This document shows positions 1 through 5,795 of a stretch of DNA of 6,290 nucleotides, in pieces. The stretch spans positions 1-6,290 of the forward strand of contig CALJMC010000010.1 of assembly GCA_937982385.1 (NCBI GenBank), given 5' to 3'. The first letter of the stretch is position 1; the number at the start of each line of letters is the position of its first letter. The DNA is from an uncultured Rickettsiales bacterium (GTDB lineage: Bacteria > Pseudomonadota > Alphaproteobacteria > Rickettsiales > UBA998). A program made the position numbers and the translations under genes. Under the pieces are notes generated by a model. It searched no databases. It worked only from the letters and a program-made list of their open reading frames with translations, and was not told the DNA's origin.

Positions 1-272
1 TTAATGCCGTTACATTAAACAGCCAAAACATCGGCACGCTCTATAGTGGAGCGCAACGCATGGAAGCAGCCGCCCAAGCAGGTAAAAATAAGCATCACAA
101 GGACGCACCTGATTTTGATGCAATGCTCGAAAAGGCAAGCGCAAGAAACTTCGCCATCAAAGAACGTTTTGCCGAAATCACAAACGAACTGGGGCTAGAG
201 CGTGAAACAGCACTAGACCCAAAGAAAACTAAGACAATAGAACCACAAACTCAAGCAGCAGCAAGAGCTTAA
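1..272 (+). CDS. C-terminal part of an unidentified protein (partial at left edge)
   Basis: The reading frame beginning at base 3 is open from the window edge to a TAA at 270-272, giving 89 visible residues. An internal ATG at 60 could be read as a start, but the frame is open for 19 codons before it and no ribosome binding site precedes it, so I treat this as the end of a longer protein. The visible part is hydrophilic. It begins with a Ser/Asn/Gly stretch, followed by a charged segment rich in Lys, Glu and Ala that is probably helical (roughly visible residues 38-66), and ends in a low-complexity Thr/Gln/Ala tail. There is no membrane segment or cysteine. It converges on dapD, and the two stop codons overlap in TTAA. 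I do not recognise the family and assign no function. Confidence 0.6.
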   Translation, partial: NAVTLNSQNIGTLYSGAQRMEAAAQAGKNKHHKDAPDFDAMLEKASARNFAIKERFAEITNELGLERETALDPKKTKTIEPQTQAAARA

Positions 273-1111
273 GCAGCTGTGCGTAAAATCTCGTTCACAC
301 CTGTTTTAGAGCGGGTTTTTTCATCTACACGTTTTACAATCACTGCGCATGCGAGTGATGGACCACCTTCTTTTTTGGATGGCAAGGTGCCTGGCACAAC
401 CACTGAATAGGCTGGTACGCGTCCCATAAAGATTTCACCTGATTCGCGATCAACGATTTTGGTGGATGCACCGAGGAATACGCCCATTGAAATAACGGCG
501 CCTTCTTCAACAACAACACCTTCGGCAACTTCCGAACGCGCACCAATGAAACAATTATCTTCAATGATAACGGGACCCGCTTGCAATGGCTCCAATACGC
601 CGCCAATGCCTACACCACCTGAGATGTGGCAGTTTTTGCCAATCTGTGCGCATGAACCAACAGTAGACCATGTATCAATCATCGTACCTTCACCCACATA
701 GGCACCCAAATTCACGAAGCATGGCATCAATACTGCGTCTGGTGCAATGTAAGCTGAACGGCGAACAATCGCGCCCGGCACAGCACGGAAACCAGCAGCG
801 CCAAATTCTTCGTCACCCCAATTTTCAAATTTCGATGGCACTTTATCATACCAGCTCGCTGTTGAGCCAACGGATGCAGGTGCCCCAGCATAACGTTGCA
901 TCGCATTCAAACGGAACGAAAGCAGCACAGCTTTCTTCGCCCACTGATTGACATGCCATGCATCACCTTGTTTTTCAGCTACACGGAGCGCTCCAGAATC
1001 CAACGCATCCATTGCCGCATTCACAGCATCACGCACCTCGCCTGTTGTCTTCACTGATAATGTATCACGGTCTTCCCATGCTTGTTCAATCACTGTGGCT
1101 AATGCATCCAT
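269..1111 (-). CDS. dapD: 2,3,4,5-tetrahydropyridine-2,6-dicarboxylate N-succinyltransferase
   Basis: This cytoplasmic enzyme transfers succinyl from succinyl-CoA to tetrahydrodipicolinate in the succinylase branch of diaminopimelate and lysine synthesis, supplying the peptidoglycan cross-linking residue. The 280-aa protein matches the family length (about 274). It has an alpha-helical N-terminal domain (about 1-100), then a left-handed beta-helix of hexapeptide repeats (about 105-235) holding the family blocks NLGAYVGEGTMIDTW (134-148), VGSCAQIGKN (151-160), SGGVGIGGVLEPLQA (164-178) and EDNCFIGARSEV (184-195). The tail ends in KTGVNEILRT. The family works as a trimer. An in-frame ATG lies five codons upstream at 1126, but AAGGAGA falls within those codons about six bases before the ATG at 1111, so I choose 1111. 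Its neighbours are not lysine genes. Transcription probably starts in the AT-rich region upstream. Identification is secure. Confidence 0.97.
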   Translation of the reverse strand: MDALATVIEQAWEDRDTLSVKTTGEVRDAVNAAMDALDSGALRVAEKQGDAWHVNQWAKKAVLLSFRLNAMQRYAGAPASVGSTASWYDKVPSKFENWGDEEFGAAGFRAVPGAIVRRSAYIAPDAVLMPCFVNLGAYVGEGTMIDTWSTVGSCAQIGKNCHISGGVGIGGVLEPLQAGPVIIEDNCFIGARSEVAEGVVVEEGAVISMGVFLGASTKIVDRESGEIFMGRVPAYSVVVPGTLPSKKEGGPSLACAVIVKRVDEKTRSKTGVNEILRTAA

Positions 1112-1119
1112 GATGCTCT
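1112..1119 (-). promoter_or_regulatory. Ribosome binding site deciding the dapD start
   Basis: Read on the minus strand, AAGGAGAGCATC precedes the ATG at 1111, giving a near-perfect Shine-Dalgarno core at normal spacing. The alternative ATG at 1126 overlaps this core and has no such site before it, so the five extra codons are probably leader sequence rather than protein. Confidence 0.75.
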
Positions 1120-1222
1120 CCTTCATATAGGGTTTATGTTATCTACGCCCGAGTGACATACCAACAGATGCACAGAAAAGCAAGGCTATATTAGCACTCC
1201 AACTATAGTTTCAACTATTCAT

Positions 1223-1251
1223 AATATAGTTAACAAAATATTAATAGACAA
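1223..1251 (-). promoter_or_regulatory. Putative sigma70-type promoter for dapD, back to back with the 1337 promoter
   Basis: On the minus strand, TTGTCT (1251-1246, 4/6) and TATATT (1228-1223, 5/6) are 17 bases apart. The -35 box lies on the same bases as the -35 of the plus-strand promoter, so the two would be divergent and mutually exclusive. The dapD leader would be about 100 bases. A second candidate nearer the gene has TTGAAA at 1213-1208 with poorer -10 options. This is inference from consensus only. Confidence 0.35.
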
Positions 1252-1273
1252 GGGCAAAGCTTTACTATATATT
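1245..1273 (+). promoter_or_regulatory. Putative sigma70-type promoter for the 1337 gene
   Basis: TAGACA at 1245-1250 (5/6 to TTGACA) and TATATT at 1268-1273 (5/6 to TATAAT) are separated by exactly 17 bases. Initiation near 1280 would give a leader of about 57 bases before the ATG at 1337. The region is very AT-rich, so chance matches are easy, and the call rests on pattern only. Confidence 0.45.
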
Positions 1274-1296
1274 AACTATTAATTAATAAATAATAA

Positions 1297-1311
1297 GTGT
1301 GAAAAACACAC
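1297..1311 (+). repeat. Short inverted repeat in the leader of the 1337 gene
   Basis: GTGTG and CACAC flank AAAAA, which would give a 5-bp stem with a 5-base loop. It lies 25 bases upstream of the ATG and just before the weak ribosome binding site. It has no following T-run, so it is not a terminator. It could be an operator half-site pair or a weak RNA hairpin. Confidence 0.3.
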
Positions 1312-1336
1312 ATCTTTACTTGAGCAGGTAGGCACT

Positions 1337-1741
1337 ATGAAGAATAAAAAATTATCAAACCAGCGCGAAACAACGGTTGAAAACCGTGTAAGCTCGGACT
1401 TATGGAAACGCATTAAAAAGGCTGAGAAGCTTGGTGAGAGCATCTTACAGGCGCAAGAGCATCGCGGTGTTGGACAAATTCTCACGCCAGATCAACTGCG
1501 CACATTAGCGTCTGTCACGGGTGTCATTGACACATATGCCCCACTCCCATCTCTTAACAAAACAGCATTTTTTCCTTTAGGAAATTTACCTGAAGAAACA
1601 TTACACTCTATTTCAGATGAGTGGCGCGATGAACCTATTATATTCGCACGTACCATTCCCTCAGCTTATGTCCACATGCCACGACTTGAACAGCTCGGAA
1701 TCACCGAAGCACCAGACTATTATCAACGCACTGGAAGCTAG
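1337..1741 (+). CDS. Hypothetical protein, 134 aa, family not recognised
   Basis: I do not recognise this protein. It begins with a very basic segment (MKNKKLSNQR) and a charged, probably helical stretch, SDLWKRIKKAEKLGESILQAQE (about 20-41). Then comes LTPDQLRTLASVTG (49-62) and a more hydrophobic, proline-containing C-terminal half with the run TAFFPLGNLPEE (76-87). There is no cysteine, signal peptide or membrane segment, so a cytoplasmic protein is likely. The ATG at 1337 has only a weak binding site (AGGTAGG about four bases upstream), but a plausible promoter lies 60-90 bases upstream. Normal codon use, clean composition and the lack of a competing long frame on the other strand support a real gene. 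It ends in a CTAG overlap with the convergent YkuD gene. The basic N-terminus and the operator-like boxes upstream would allow a DNA-binding role, but no helix-turn-helix is evident. Confidence 0.7.
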   Translation: MKNKKLSNQRETTVENRVSSDLWKRIKKAEKLGESILQAQEHRGVGQILTPDQLRTLASVTGVIDTYAPLPSLNKTAFFPLGNLPEETLHSISDEWRDEPIIFARTIPSAYVHMPRLEQLGITEAPDYYQRTGS

Positions 1742-2253
1742 GAAATCTCTATCATTATATCGCTTTGGCACGACTGTAACAAAGTAACCAAGTCGCTCTT
1801 TTCAAGAGCTACGCACCCCTCTGTACCTGAGTACCCCTCTTTCGCGACATGCATGAAAATTGCACTTCCCATACCGGCAATAGCTGGCGAATCATTATGC
1901 CCAAGCACCACCACCACATCATAGCAATCATCATCGCGCCACATGCGCTCATGCGAGGCATCAAAAGGCAGCGACACTAATCTATTATAATCAGCATGTT
2001 CCACCGCATCACACCAGCCCATTTTCTTGGTGATAGCGGTCATATCAAGCTGTGTGTTTGGTTTGTCGCCTTTATCGGCACGGTAAAATCCATAGCGCAA
2101 AGGATAAGTGCCAAGCGGGGTTTTATTATCCCCCTCACGTTTATCACGCTCAGGCGTAAACCCGTTCTTACCAATCGCGCAATCATAGGACTCCCCTTGA
2201 AAAGTCACTTTGCGTGCAGACGTATCAACATAAATGATGTTTTTTTGAATCAT
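1738..2253 (-). CDS. L,D-transpeptidase-like YkuD-domain protein (COG3786 type), no signal peptide
   Basis: YkuD-domain enzymes use a cysteine to form or exchange peptide bonds at meso-diaminopimelate residues of peptidoglycan. The 171-aa protein is essentially one such domain: KREGDNKTPLGTYPL (38-52), YRADK (57-61), VVLGHND (115-121), GSAIFMHVAKEGYSGTEGCVAL (129-150). His135 and Cys147 match the catalytic His and Cys. The usual SHGCVRL-like motif appears here as TEGCVAL, as in the short COG3786 branch. There is no signal peptide, lipobox or membrane segment: the N-terminus (MIQKNIIYVDTSARKV) reads straight into the first beta-strand, as is common in this branch. Export or a cytoplasmic role is therefore unresolved. 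No Shine-Dalgarno precedes the start at 2253. The glycine-rich gene ends 33 bases upstream on the same strand, so the two may be cotranscribed. Domain identity is firm, substrate is not. Confidence 0.88.
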   Translation of the reverse strand: MIQKNIIYVDTSARKVTFQGESYDCAIGKNGFTPERDKREGDNKTPLGTYPLRYGFYRADKGDKPNTQLDMTAITKKMGWCDAVEHADYNRLVSLPFDASHERMWRDDDCYDVVVVLGHNDSPAIAGMGSAIFMHVAKEGYSGTEGCVALEKSDLVTLLQSCQSDIMIEIS

Positions 2254-2286
2254 GAAGTGGAGTATAGAAGATTAGGAATAAGAAAT

Positions 2287-2808
2287 CTAGGCACTCATAG
2301 ATGCGCCAGTGCTCGACTCAGCTGCTGCAACATTTGGTCTAATTGGTCCTGATGGTTCAACACCCTCTATGTTCATTTTAGTAAAGGCACTCAAGTCTAA
2401 AGCTACAATCGCAGCCTTATCATTACCATTAACCTCGTCCGCACTTCCCACCTGCTGTACAGGAGCAGCATTGTCACCTGTAATTTCACCAGAATCAGAT
2501 TTTGCGATATTCGCAATCTCATCTACAATACCCTTGCCGCTTATACCTAGAACCTGCAAGCATTTGTCGACAACAAATCCTAACAAACCATAGCCTTGCG
2601 GAGCTCCAAACATACCGCCTTGTGGATTGGAGACAAGAGTTTTACCTTCAATAGAACAACCAGCAGCACCTTCATTGACCATTTTCTGGCCACAACCATT
2701 ACCCATATCCAGACCACTACCCGCACCGCCGCCACCGCCGCCGTCACCGCCGCCGCCACTAAGTAATGATTGTAATGCTGAGCTTGCGCCCCCGCCTTCC
2801 ATAGACAT
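2287..2808 (-). CDS. Hypothetical glycine-rich protein, 173 aa
   Basis: I do not recognise this protein. After a short start (MSMEGGGASSALQSLL) it has a glycine tract, SGGGGDGGGGGGAGSG (17-32), then a Cys/Gly/Met region with Cys39 and Cys51. A hydrophobic patch, GYGLLGFVVDKCLQVLGI (72-89), includes Cys83, and an acidic Ala/Ser/Asn-rich C-terminal half follows. The hydrophobic patch is interrupted by Asp-Lys and is not a convincing membrane span. There is no signal peptide. The frame extends to a GTG at 2826, but AAGGAG lies nine bases before the ATG at 2808, so I choose 2808; an ATG two codons further in is also possible. The good binding site and a long clean frame support a real gene. It sits between tsaD (about 200 bases upstream) and the YkuD gene (33 bases downstream), all on one strand. 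A structural, secreted or surface role is only a guess from composition. Confidence 0.65.
   Translation of the reverse strand: MSMEGGGASSALQSLLSGGGGDGGGGGGAGSGLDMGNGCGQKMVNEGAAGCSIEGKTLVSNPQGGMFGAPQGYGLLGFVVDKCLQVLGISGKGIVDEIANIAKSDSGEITGDNAAPVQQVGSADEVNGNDKAAIVALDLSAFTKMNIEGVEPSGPIRPNVAAAESSTGASMSA
2722..2758 (-). repeat. GGC/GGT trinucleotide tract encoding polyglycine
   Basis: On the plus strand this is a near-continuous run of CCG/GCC triplets broken by a few A and T bases. It encodes residues 18-29 of the glycine-rich protein. Such G+C-rich triplet runs stand out against the moderate G+C surroundings and can change length by slippage in whole codons without breaking the frame. Confidence 0.7.
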
Positions 2809-2826
2809 AGTAATAGTCTCCTTCAC

Positions 2827-3006
2827 TATTCAGTATACGCTAAATACATTACAGCATCATGACAATTGCACAGTAAATGTTTGTCTTATTCCTCTGCTAC
2901 GGGCTCCTGCCCTCCGCAATAGGAGTCGCTACGCGACGCTCAAGGCTGACACGAACATCCTGTTCGTGTTCGAAATAACTACCCACTGATAACTTACAAC
3001 TTAAAT
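2827..3006. other. Spacer between tsaD and the glycine-rich gene
   Basis: This 180-base gap contains no coding frame I would accept. Next to the glycine-rich gene, the minus strand carries TATACT at 2837-2832, a possible -10 box about 24 bases before the ATG. The best -35-like hexamer (TTGTCA, 2865-2860) is 22 bases away, which is too far for a good promoter. The middle part holds the hairpin cluster listed separately. Nothing resembling a classic terminator follows tsaD. Confidence 0.4.
2904..2969. repeat. Cluster of three inverted repeats, possible dispersed palindromic element
   Basis: Three stems follow one another. CTCCT (2904-2908) can pair with AGGAG (2921-2925). GTCGC (2925-2929) pairs with GCGAC (2933-2937) around TAC. 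ACACGAACA (2949-2957) pairs perfectly with TGTTCGTGT (2961-2969) around TCC. The segment is more G+C-rich than the spacer around it. No T-run follows any stem on either strand, which argues against an intrinsic terminator. The arrangement resembles REP-like or other intergenic palindromic elements, but I cannot test here whether it recurs in the genome. Confidence 0.5.
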
Positions 3007-4044
3007 CTAATAAAGCTTCCAGCGTGCGCGCGGCTCAACATCTAGGCTATCAGGCTGTAAATTATGGTTTATCTTTTCACAGGCTGCCCATGCAATCATT
3101 GCCGCATTATCAGTACATAATGCAATAGGTGGACATGAAAGCGTCATATTATGCTTATCTGCGATGTCATCACATACACCACGGAGATATGTATTAGCGG
3201 CAACTCCTCCCGCCAACACGAGAGATTTACCCTCAGGATAACTCTCCTTAAACTGCGTAATCGCACGTCCAAGCTTCACTTTCAGTACCTCACCAACCGT
3301 ATATTGGAAGCTGGCTGCGATATCCGCTTTGTCTCGCTCGGTCACTTCTCCACCGTCATTCAGCTCTAGCAATGCTTTGCGCACTGCGGTCTTCAAACCT
3401 GAGAATGAAAAATCACAATCAGCACGCTGCAAAAGTGGTTTGGGGAAAGGGAATCGCTTTTCATCGCCATCACGCGCTATCCGCTCGATTTCGGGGCCTC
3501 CGGGATAGGGCAAGCCCATCATTTTCGCGGTTTTATCGAACGCCTCACCCAGCGCGTCATCAATCGTTTGCCCGAGTAGTTTATAGCTCCCAATGCCTTC
3601 CACCGCCAAAATCTGACAATGCCCACCCGACACCAGCAACATAAGATAGGGAAACACAACATCCTCTGTTAAGCGCGCTGTCAGCGCATGCCCCTCAAGA
3701 TGATTAATCGCATAGAATGGTTTTTTATGAACGGAGGCATAGGCTTTCGCCGCCATCACTCCCACAATCACCCCACCAATCAAGCCCGGTCCTGCGGTGA
3801 CGGCAATGCCATCAAGCTGCTCAAATGTTGTGTCAGCCTTGGTAAGCGCAGCACTCACCACCTCATCAATCATCTGCAAATGCGCCCGTGCGGCAATTTC
3901 TGGCACCACGCCACCATAAGGCTCATGCGCCTCTAATTGCGAGAACACCTCATTGCTGAGAATAGTTTTGTCAGTACAGACCACTGCCGCCGCTGTTTCA
4001 TCGCAACTCGTCTCAATGCCTAAAATAGTGTGTTTCTGCTTCAC
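3007..4044 (-). CDS. tsaD: tRNA N6-adenosine threonylcarbamoyltransferase
   Basis: TsaD, with TsaB and TsaE, transfers the threonylcarbamoyl group from TC-AMP to A37 of tRNAs reading ANN codons (t6A), a cytoplasmic and usually essential step. The 345-aa length is normal. Family marks in order: ILGIETSCDET (7-17), GGVVPEIAAR (44-53), the metal-binding NHLEGH with His115 and His119, LLVSGGH (136-142), the nucleotide-binding GGVAAN (279-284), and CTDNAAMIAW (310-319), whose Asp312 is the third metal ligand. All expected catalytic residues are present. The start is GTG at 4044 with a weak AGG about seven bases before it. Moving the start inward would cut into the conserved N-terminal strand. It is divergent from hemC across 60 bases, a common alphaproteobacterial pairing. 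Identification is secure. Confidence 0.98.
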   Translation of the reverse strand: MKQKHTILGIETSCDETAAAVVCTDKTILSNEVFSQLEAHEPYGGVVPEIAARAHLQMIDEVVSAALTKADTTFEQLDGIAVTAGPGLIGGVIVGVMAAKAYASVHKKPFYAINHLEGHALTARLTEDVVFPYLMLLVSGGHCQILAVEGIGSYKLLGQTIDDALGEAFDKTAKMMGLPYPGGPEIERIARDGDEKRFPFPKPLLQRADCDFSFSGLKTAVRKALLELNDGGEVTERDKADIAASFQYTVGEVLKVKLGRAITQFKESYPEGKSLVLAGGVAANTYLRGVCDDIADKHNMTLSCPPIALCTDNAAMIAWAACEKINHNLQPDSLDVEPRARWKLY

Positions 4045-4104
4045 TTCTAACCTATAACGCGTTAAGTTCCGCTCATTCTATATAACATATTAGTGATAAA
4101 TACT
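4045..4104. promoter_or_regulatory. Divergent tsaD-hemC control region with a 10-bp palindrome
   Basis: Sixty bases separate the tsaD GTG from the hemC ATG, so both promoters must lie here or extend into the genes. The perfect palindrome TAACGCGTTA occupies 4055-4064. TATAAC (4081-4086, plus) and TAGAAT (4080-4075, minus) are -10-like boxes, but neither has a good -35 at standard spacing. The hemC ATG has no Shine-Dalgarno, and the leader could be very short. Confidence 0.35.
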
Positions 4105-5067
4105 ATGCCAGAACAGCTGAAAATCGGAACACGACAAAGCCCCCTCGCCCTCAAACAAACAGAGATGGTGATAGAGGCGCTCCATAAAAGGCGTCCTGAA
4201 TTAGCGATAGAGGTTGTCACTATCACCACATCAGGGGACGTCAATCTATCAGGGAGCCTGGCCGATATCGGCGGAAAAGCATTATTTGCGAAAGAGATTG
4301 AAACCGCATTGCTAGAGGAGCATATTGATATTGCTGTGCATTCCATGAAAGATATGGAAACCAAGCTGCCAAAAGGCTTGACCATTGCTGCTGTGTTGGA
4401 ACGCGAAGACCCTCGCGATGTACTCATTATCAAAAAATCTTCCGCGATTTCCGGGCCTACTGAAAATGACAACCCGCTCGATATGCTTGGCGATGGCGCG
4501 GTTGTCGCCACCTGCTCTCCACGACGTGAAGCCTGTGTGCGCCATATGCGCGGCGACCTCAAAATAGTGCCTATGCGCGGAAACCTAGCCTCACGACTGC
4601 AAAAACTTCATGACGGCGAAGCCGATGCAACCATGCTCGCTTATGCAGGTATCAAGCGTTTGGGGCTAGAGTCAGACATCCAAGAACGTTTTATCATGCA
4701 GCCATTTGACATCACACTCATGACTCCTGCTGCCTCGCAAGGCGTGGTTGGCATTGAATGCCGTATTGATGATGGGCATATTATGTCGCTGCTCTCGACC
4801 ATTAATCATGCAGAAACATTCACGGCCACCGCGACAGAACGTCACTTATTGAAAAAACTCGGTGGCTCATGCCGAACCGCCATTGGCGTGCACTCCCATT
4901 CGGACGATGAAAAACTCACGCTTGATGCAACGCTCTATGCACCAGATGGCTCACTCGCCATCACCGACACCAGAGCAGGAGATGCGATTAACGCCGAGGC
5001 TATGGCAAATGATATTGCTGATAAATTACTAAGCGAAGGCGTTGATTTCATCAAAGGAGCTGCTTGA
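4105..5067 (+). CDS. hemC: Porphobilinogen deaminase (hydroxymethylbilane synthase)
   Basis: HemC polymerises four porphobilinogens into hydroxymethylbilane for heme and other tetrapyrroles, in the cytoplasm. The 320-aa protein begins KIGTRQSPLAL (6-16) and has GGKALFAKEIE (56-66), the catalytic HSMKDM with Asp83, an arginine-rich substrate/cofactor site at about 136-142 (TCSPRRE), RGNLASRL (158-165), AYAGIKRLGL (179-188), PAASQGVVGIECR (208-220), and GGSCRTAIGVH with Cys256, the expected dipyrromethane cofactor attachment residue. The TCSPRRE block departs from the usual TSSLRRQ form, and residues about 112-125 look like a small insertion relative to E. coli, but both arginines remain. A GTG at 4093 could add four codons; ATG at 4105 is preferred. 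Neither has a Shine-Dalgarno. It heads an apparent operon with hemD. Confidence 0.97.
   Translation: MPEQLKIGTRQSPLALKQTEMVIEALHKRRPELAIEVVTITTSGDVNLSGSLADIGGKALFAKEIETALLEEHIDIAVHSMKDMETKLPKGLTIAAVLEREDPRDVLIIKKSSAISGPTENDNPLDMLGDGAVVATCSPRREACVRHMRGDLKIVPMRGNLASRLQKLHDGEADATMLAYAGIKRLGLESDIQERFIMQPFDITLMTPAASQGVVGIECRIDDGHIMSLLSTINHAETFTATATERHLLKKLGGSCRTAIGVHSHSDDEKLTLDATLYAPDGSLAITDTRAGDAINAEAMANDIADKLLSEGVDFIKGAA
5055..5059 (+). promoter_or_regulatory. hemD ribosome binding site inside the end of hemC
   Basis: AGGAG lies seven bases before the ATG at 5067, within the last codons of hemC. The hemC stop TGA and the hemD ATG share one base (TGATG), the typical form of translational coupling. 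This rules in ATG 5067 over the TTG one codon earlier. Confidence 0.8.
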
Positions 5068-5753
5068 TGTCGCGCGCACATATATTACTCACTCGTCCCC
5101 TGAACGAATCACAAAAAACCCTAGAATCCCTGCAGTCAGAGGGTTTTGAAGTGTCAGTTTCGCCCGTGCTTTCCATTCACTTAAACGACATAACAATACC
5201 CAATGATGCAGATGCCGTGATTGCCACCTCGCAACATGCCATTGCGGCCATAGACACGCCGCTTGATGATCCGCTTTATGTTGTCGGCGATGCCAGCGCA
5301 GCACTCGCCAAAGAAAAAGGATGGAAGGATATTCGCGTTGCACCAAACGGGGATGCGGAGTCGCTAATACAACGCATTAAAGAAGAATATGCTGAGCCTG
5401 CGATTTTCACCTATCTGCGCGGGGTTGATGTAAAACACGACCTAACATTCCGACTGGGCAATCACACACACGAAGTCAATGAGATCATTGCCTATGAAGC
5501 TGAAGCAGCAACCAGCATTGGTTCTTCCATCTTGAAAGAATTAACGCAGATAGACTGCGTGTTATTCTATTCCTTGCGTAGCGTTGAGATATTTCAAGAA
5601 CTAACAGAAGGTTACGACCTCTCACATGTCACAGCACTCTGTATTAGCCGCCATACCGCAACCGCCTGCAACACGGGCAGATGGCAGCATACGTTGGTTT
5701 CAGATGCGCCAAATGCGCAAAGCATCATGGACATGGCGCTGAAAATCTACTAG
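5067..5753 (+). CDS. hemD: Uroporphyrinogen-III synthase
   Basis: HemD closes hydroxymethylbilane with inversion of ring D to give uroporphyrinogen III, the step after HemC and the branch point to heme and siroheme/cobalamin. At 228 aa it is near the usual 230-270. The family is poorly conserved, but its pattern of two alternating alpha/beta domains is visible: ILLTRPLNES (6-15), ADAVIATSQHAI (48-59), YVVGDASAALAKEKGW (71-86), then the second domain with TYLRGVDVKHDL (115-126), IAYEA (141-145), DCVLFYSLRSVEIF (163-176), ALCISRHTATA (190-200) and a final SDAPNAQSIMDMAL (212-225). There is no signal peptide or membrane span. The one-base overlap and strong binding site couple it to hemC, and position alone would support the call. 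Confidence 0.92.
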   Translation: MSRAHILLTRPLNESQKTLESLQSEGFEVSVSPVLSIHLNDITIPNDADAVIATSQHAIAAIDTPLDDPLYVVGDASAALAKEKGWKDIRVAPNGDAESLIQRIKEEYAEPAIFTYLRGVDVKHDLTFRLGNHTHEVNEIIAYEAEAATSIGSSILKELTQIDCVLFYSLRSVEIFQELTEGYDLSHVTALCISRHTATACNTGRWQHTLVSDAPNAQSIMDMALKIY

Positions 5754-5795
5754 TATGACGCACTCAATCAACGCATATCTGACATAGTGGCGCTC

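Larger units (their letters stand above)
1201..1279. repeat. Five AACTAT boxes, partly palindromic, in the dapD/1337 divergent region
   Basis: AACTAT occurs directly at 1201-1206, 1213-1218 and 1274-1279, and in reverse complement (ATAGTT) at 1205-1210 and 1226-1231. The first pair forms the perfect 10-bp palindrome AACTATAGTT. The second forms a 6-bp inverted repeat with a 7-base spacer that covers the putative dapD -10 box. This spacing suggests an operator for a dimeric regulator, but AT richness makes chance repetition possible. No regulator gene is recognisable beside it, unless the unknown 1337 product is one. Confidence 0.4.

Noticed and set aside
340..1130. Several 60-93 aa frames on both strands within dapD
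   Set aside because: They lie inside the well-supported dapD gene in other frames, have no recognisable motifs and no good starts.
1996..2352. 118-aa plus-strand frame antisense to the YkuD gene
   Set aside because: It lies mostly over a gene with clear catalytic motifs and runs past it into the next one. It resembles no protein family and has no binding site.
2904..2969. Intrinsic terminator for tsaD
   Set aside because: The stems are strong enough, but no T-run follows on the minus strand, and three stems in series are not the usual terminator form.
2627..2989. 120-aa plus-strand frame with a polyproline run
   Set aside because: The polyproline is the complement of the polyglycine tract of the minus-strand gene, which has a strong ribosome binding site. 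The frame also runs through the hairpin cluster.
4062..4562. 166-aa minus-strand frame antisense to hemC
   Set aside because: Shadow of hemC, whose sequence is unmistakable.
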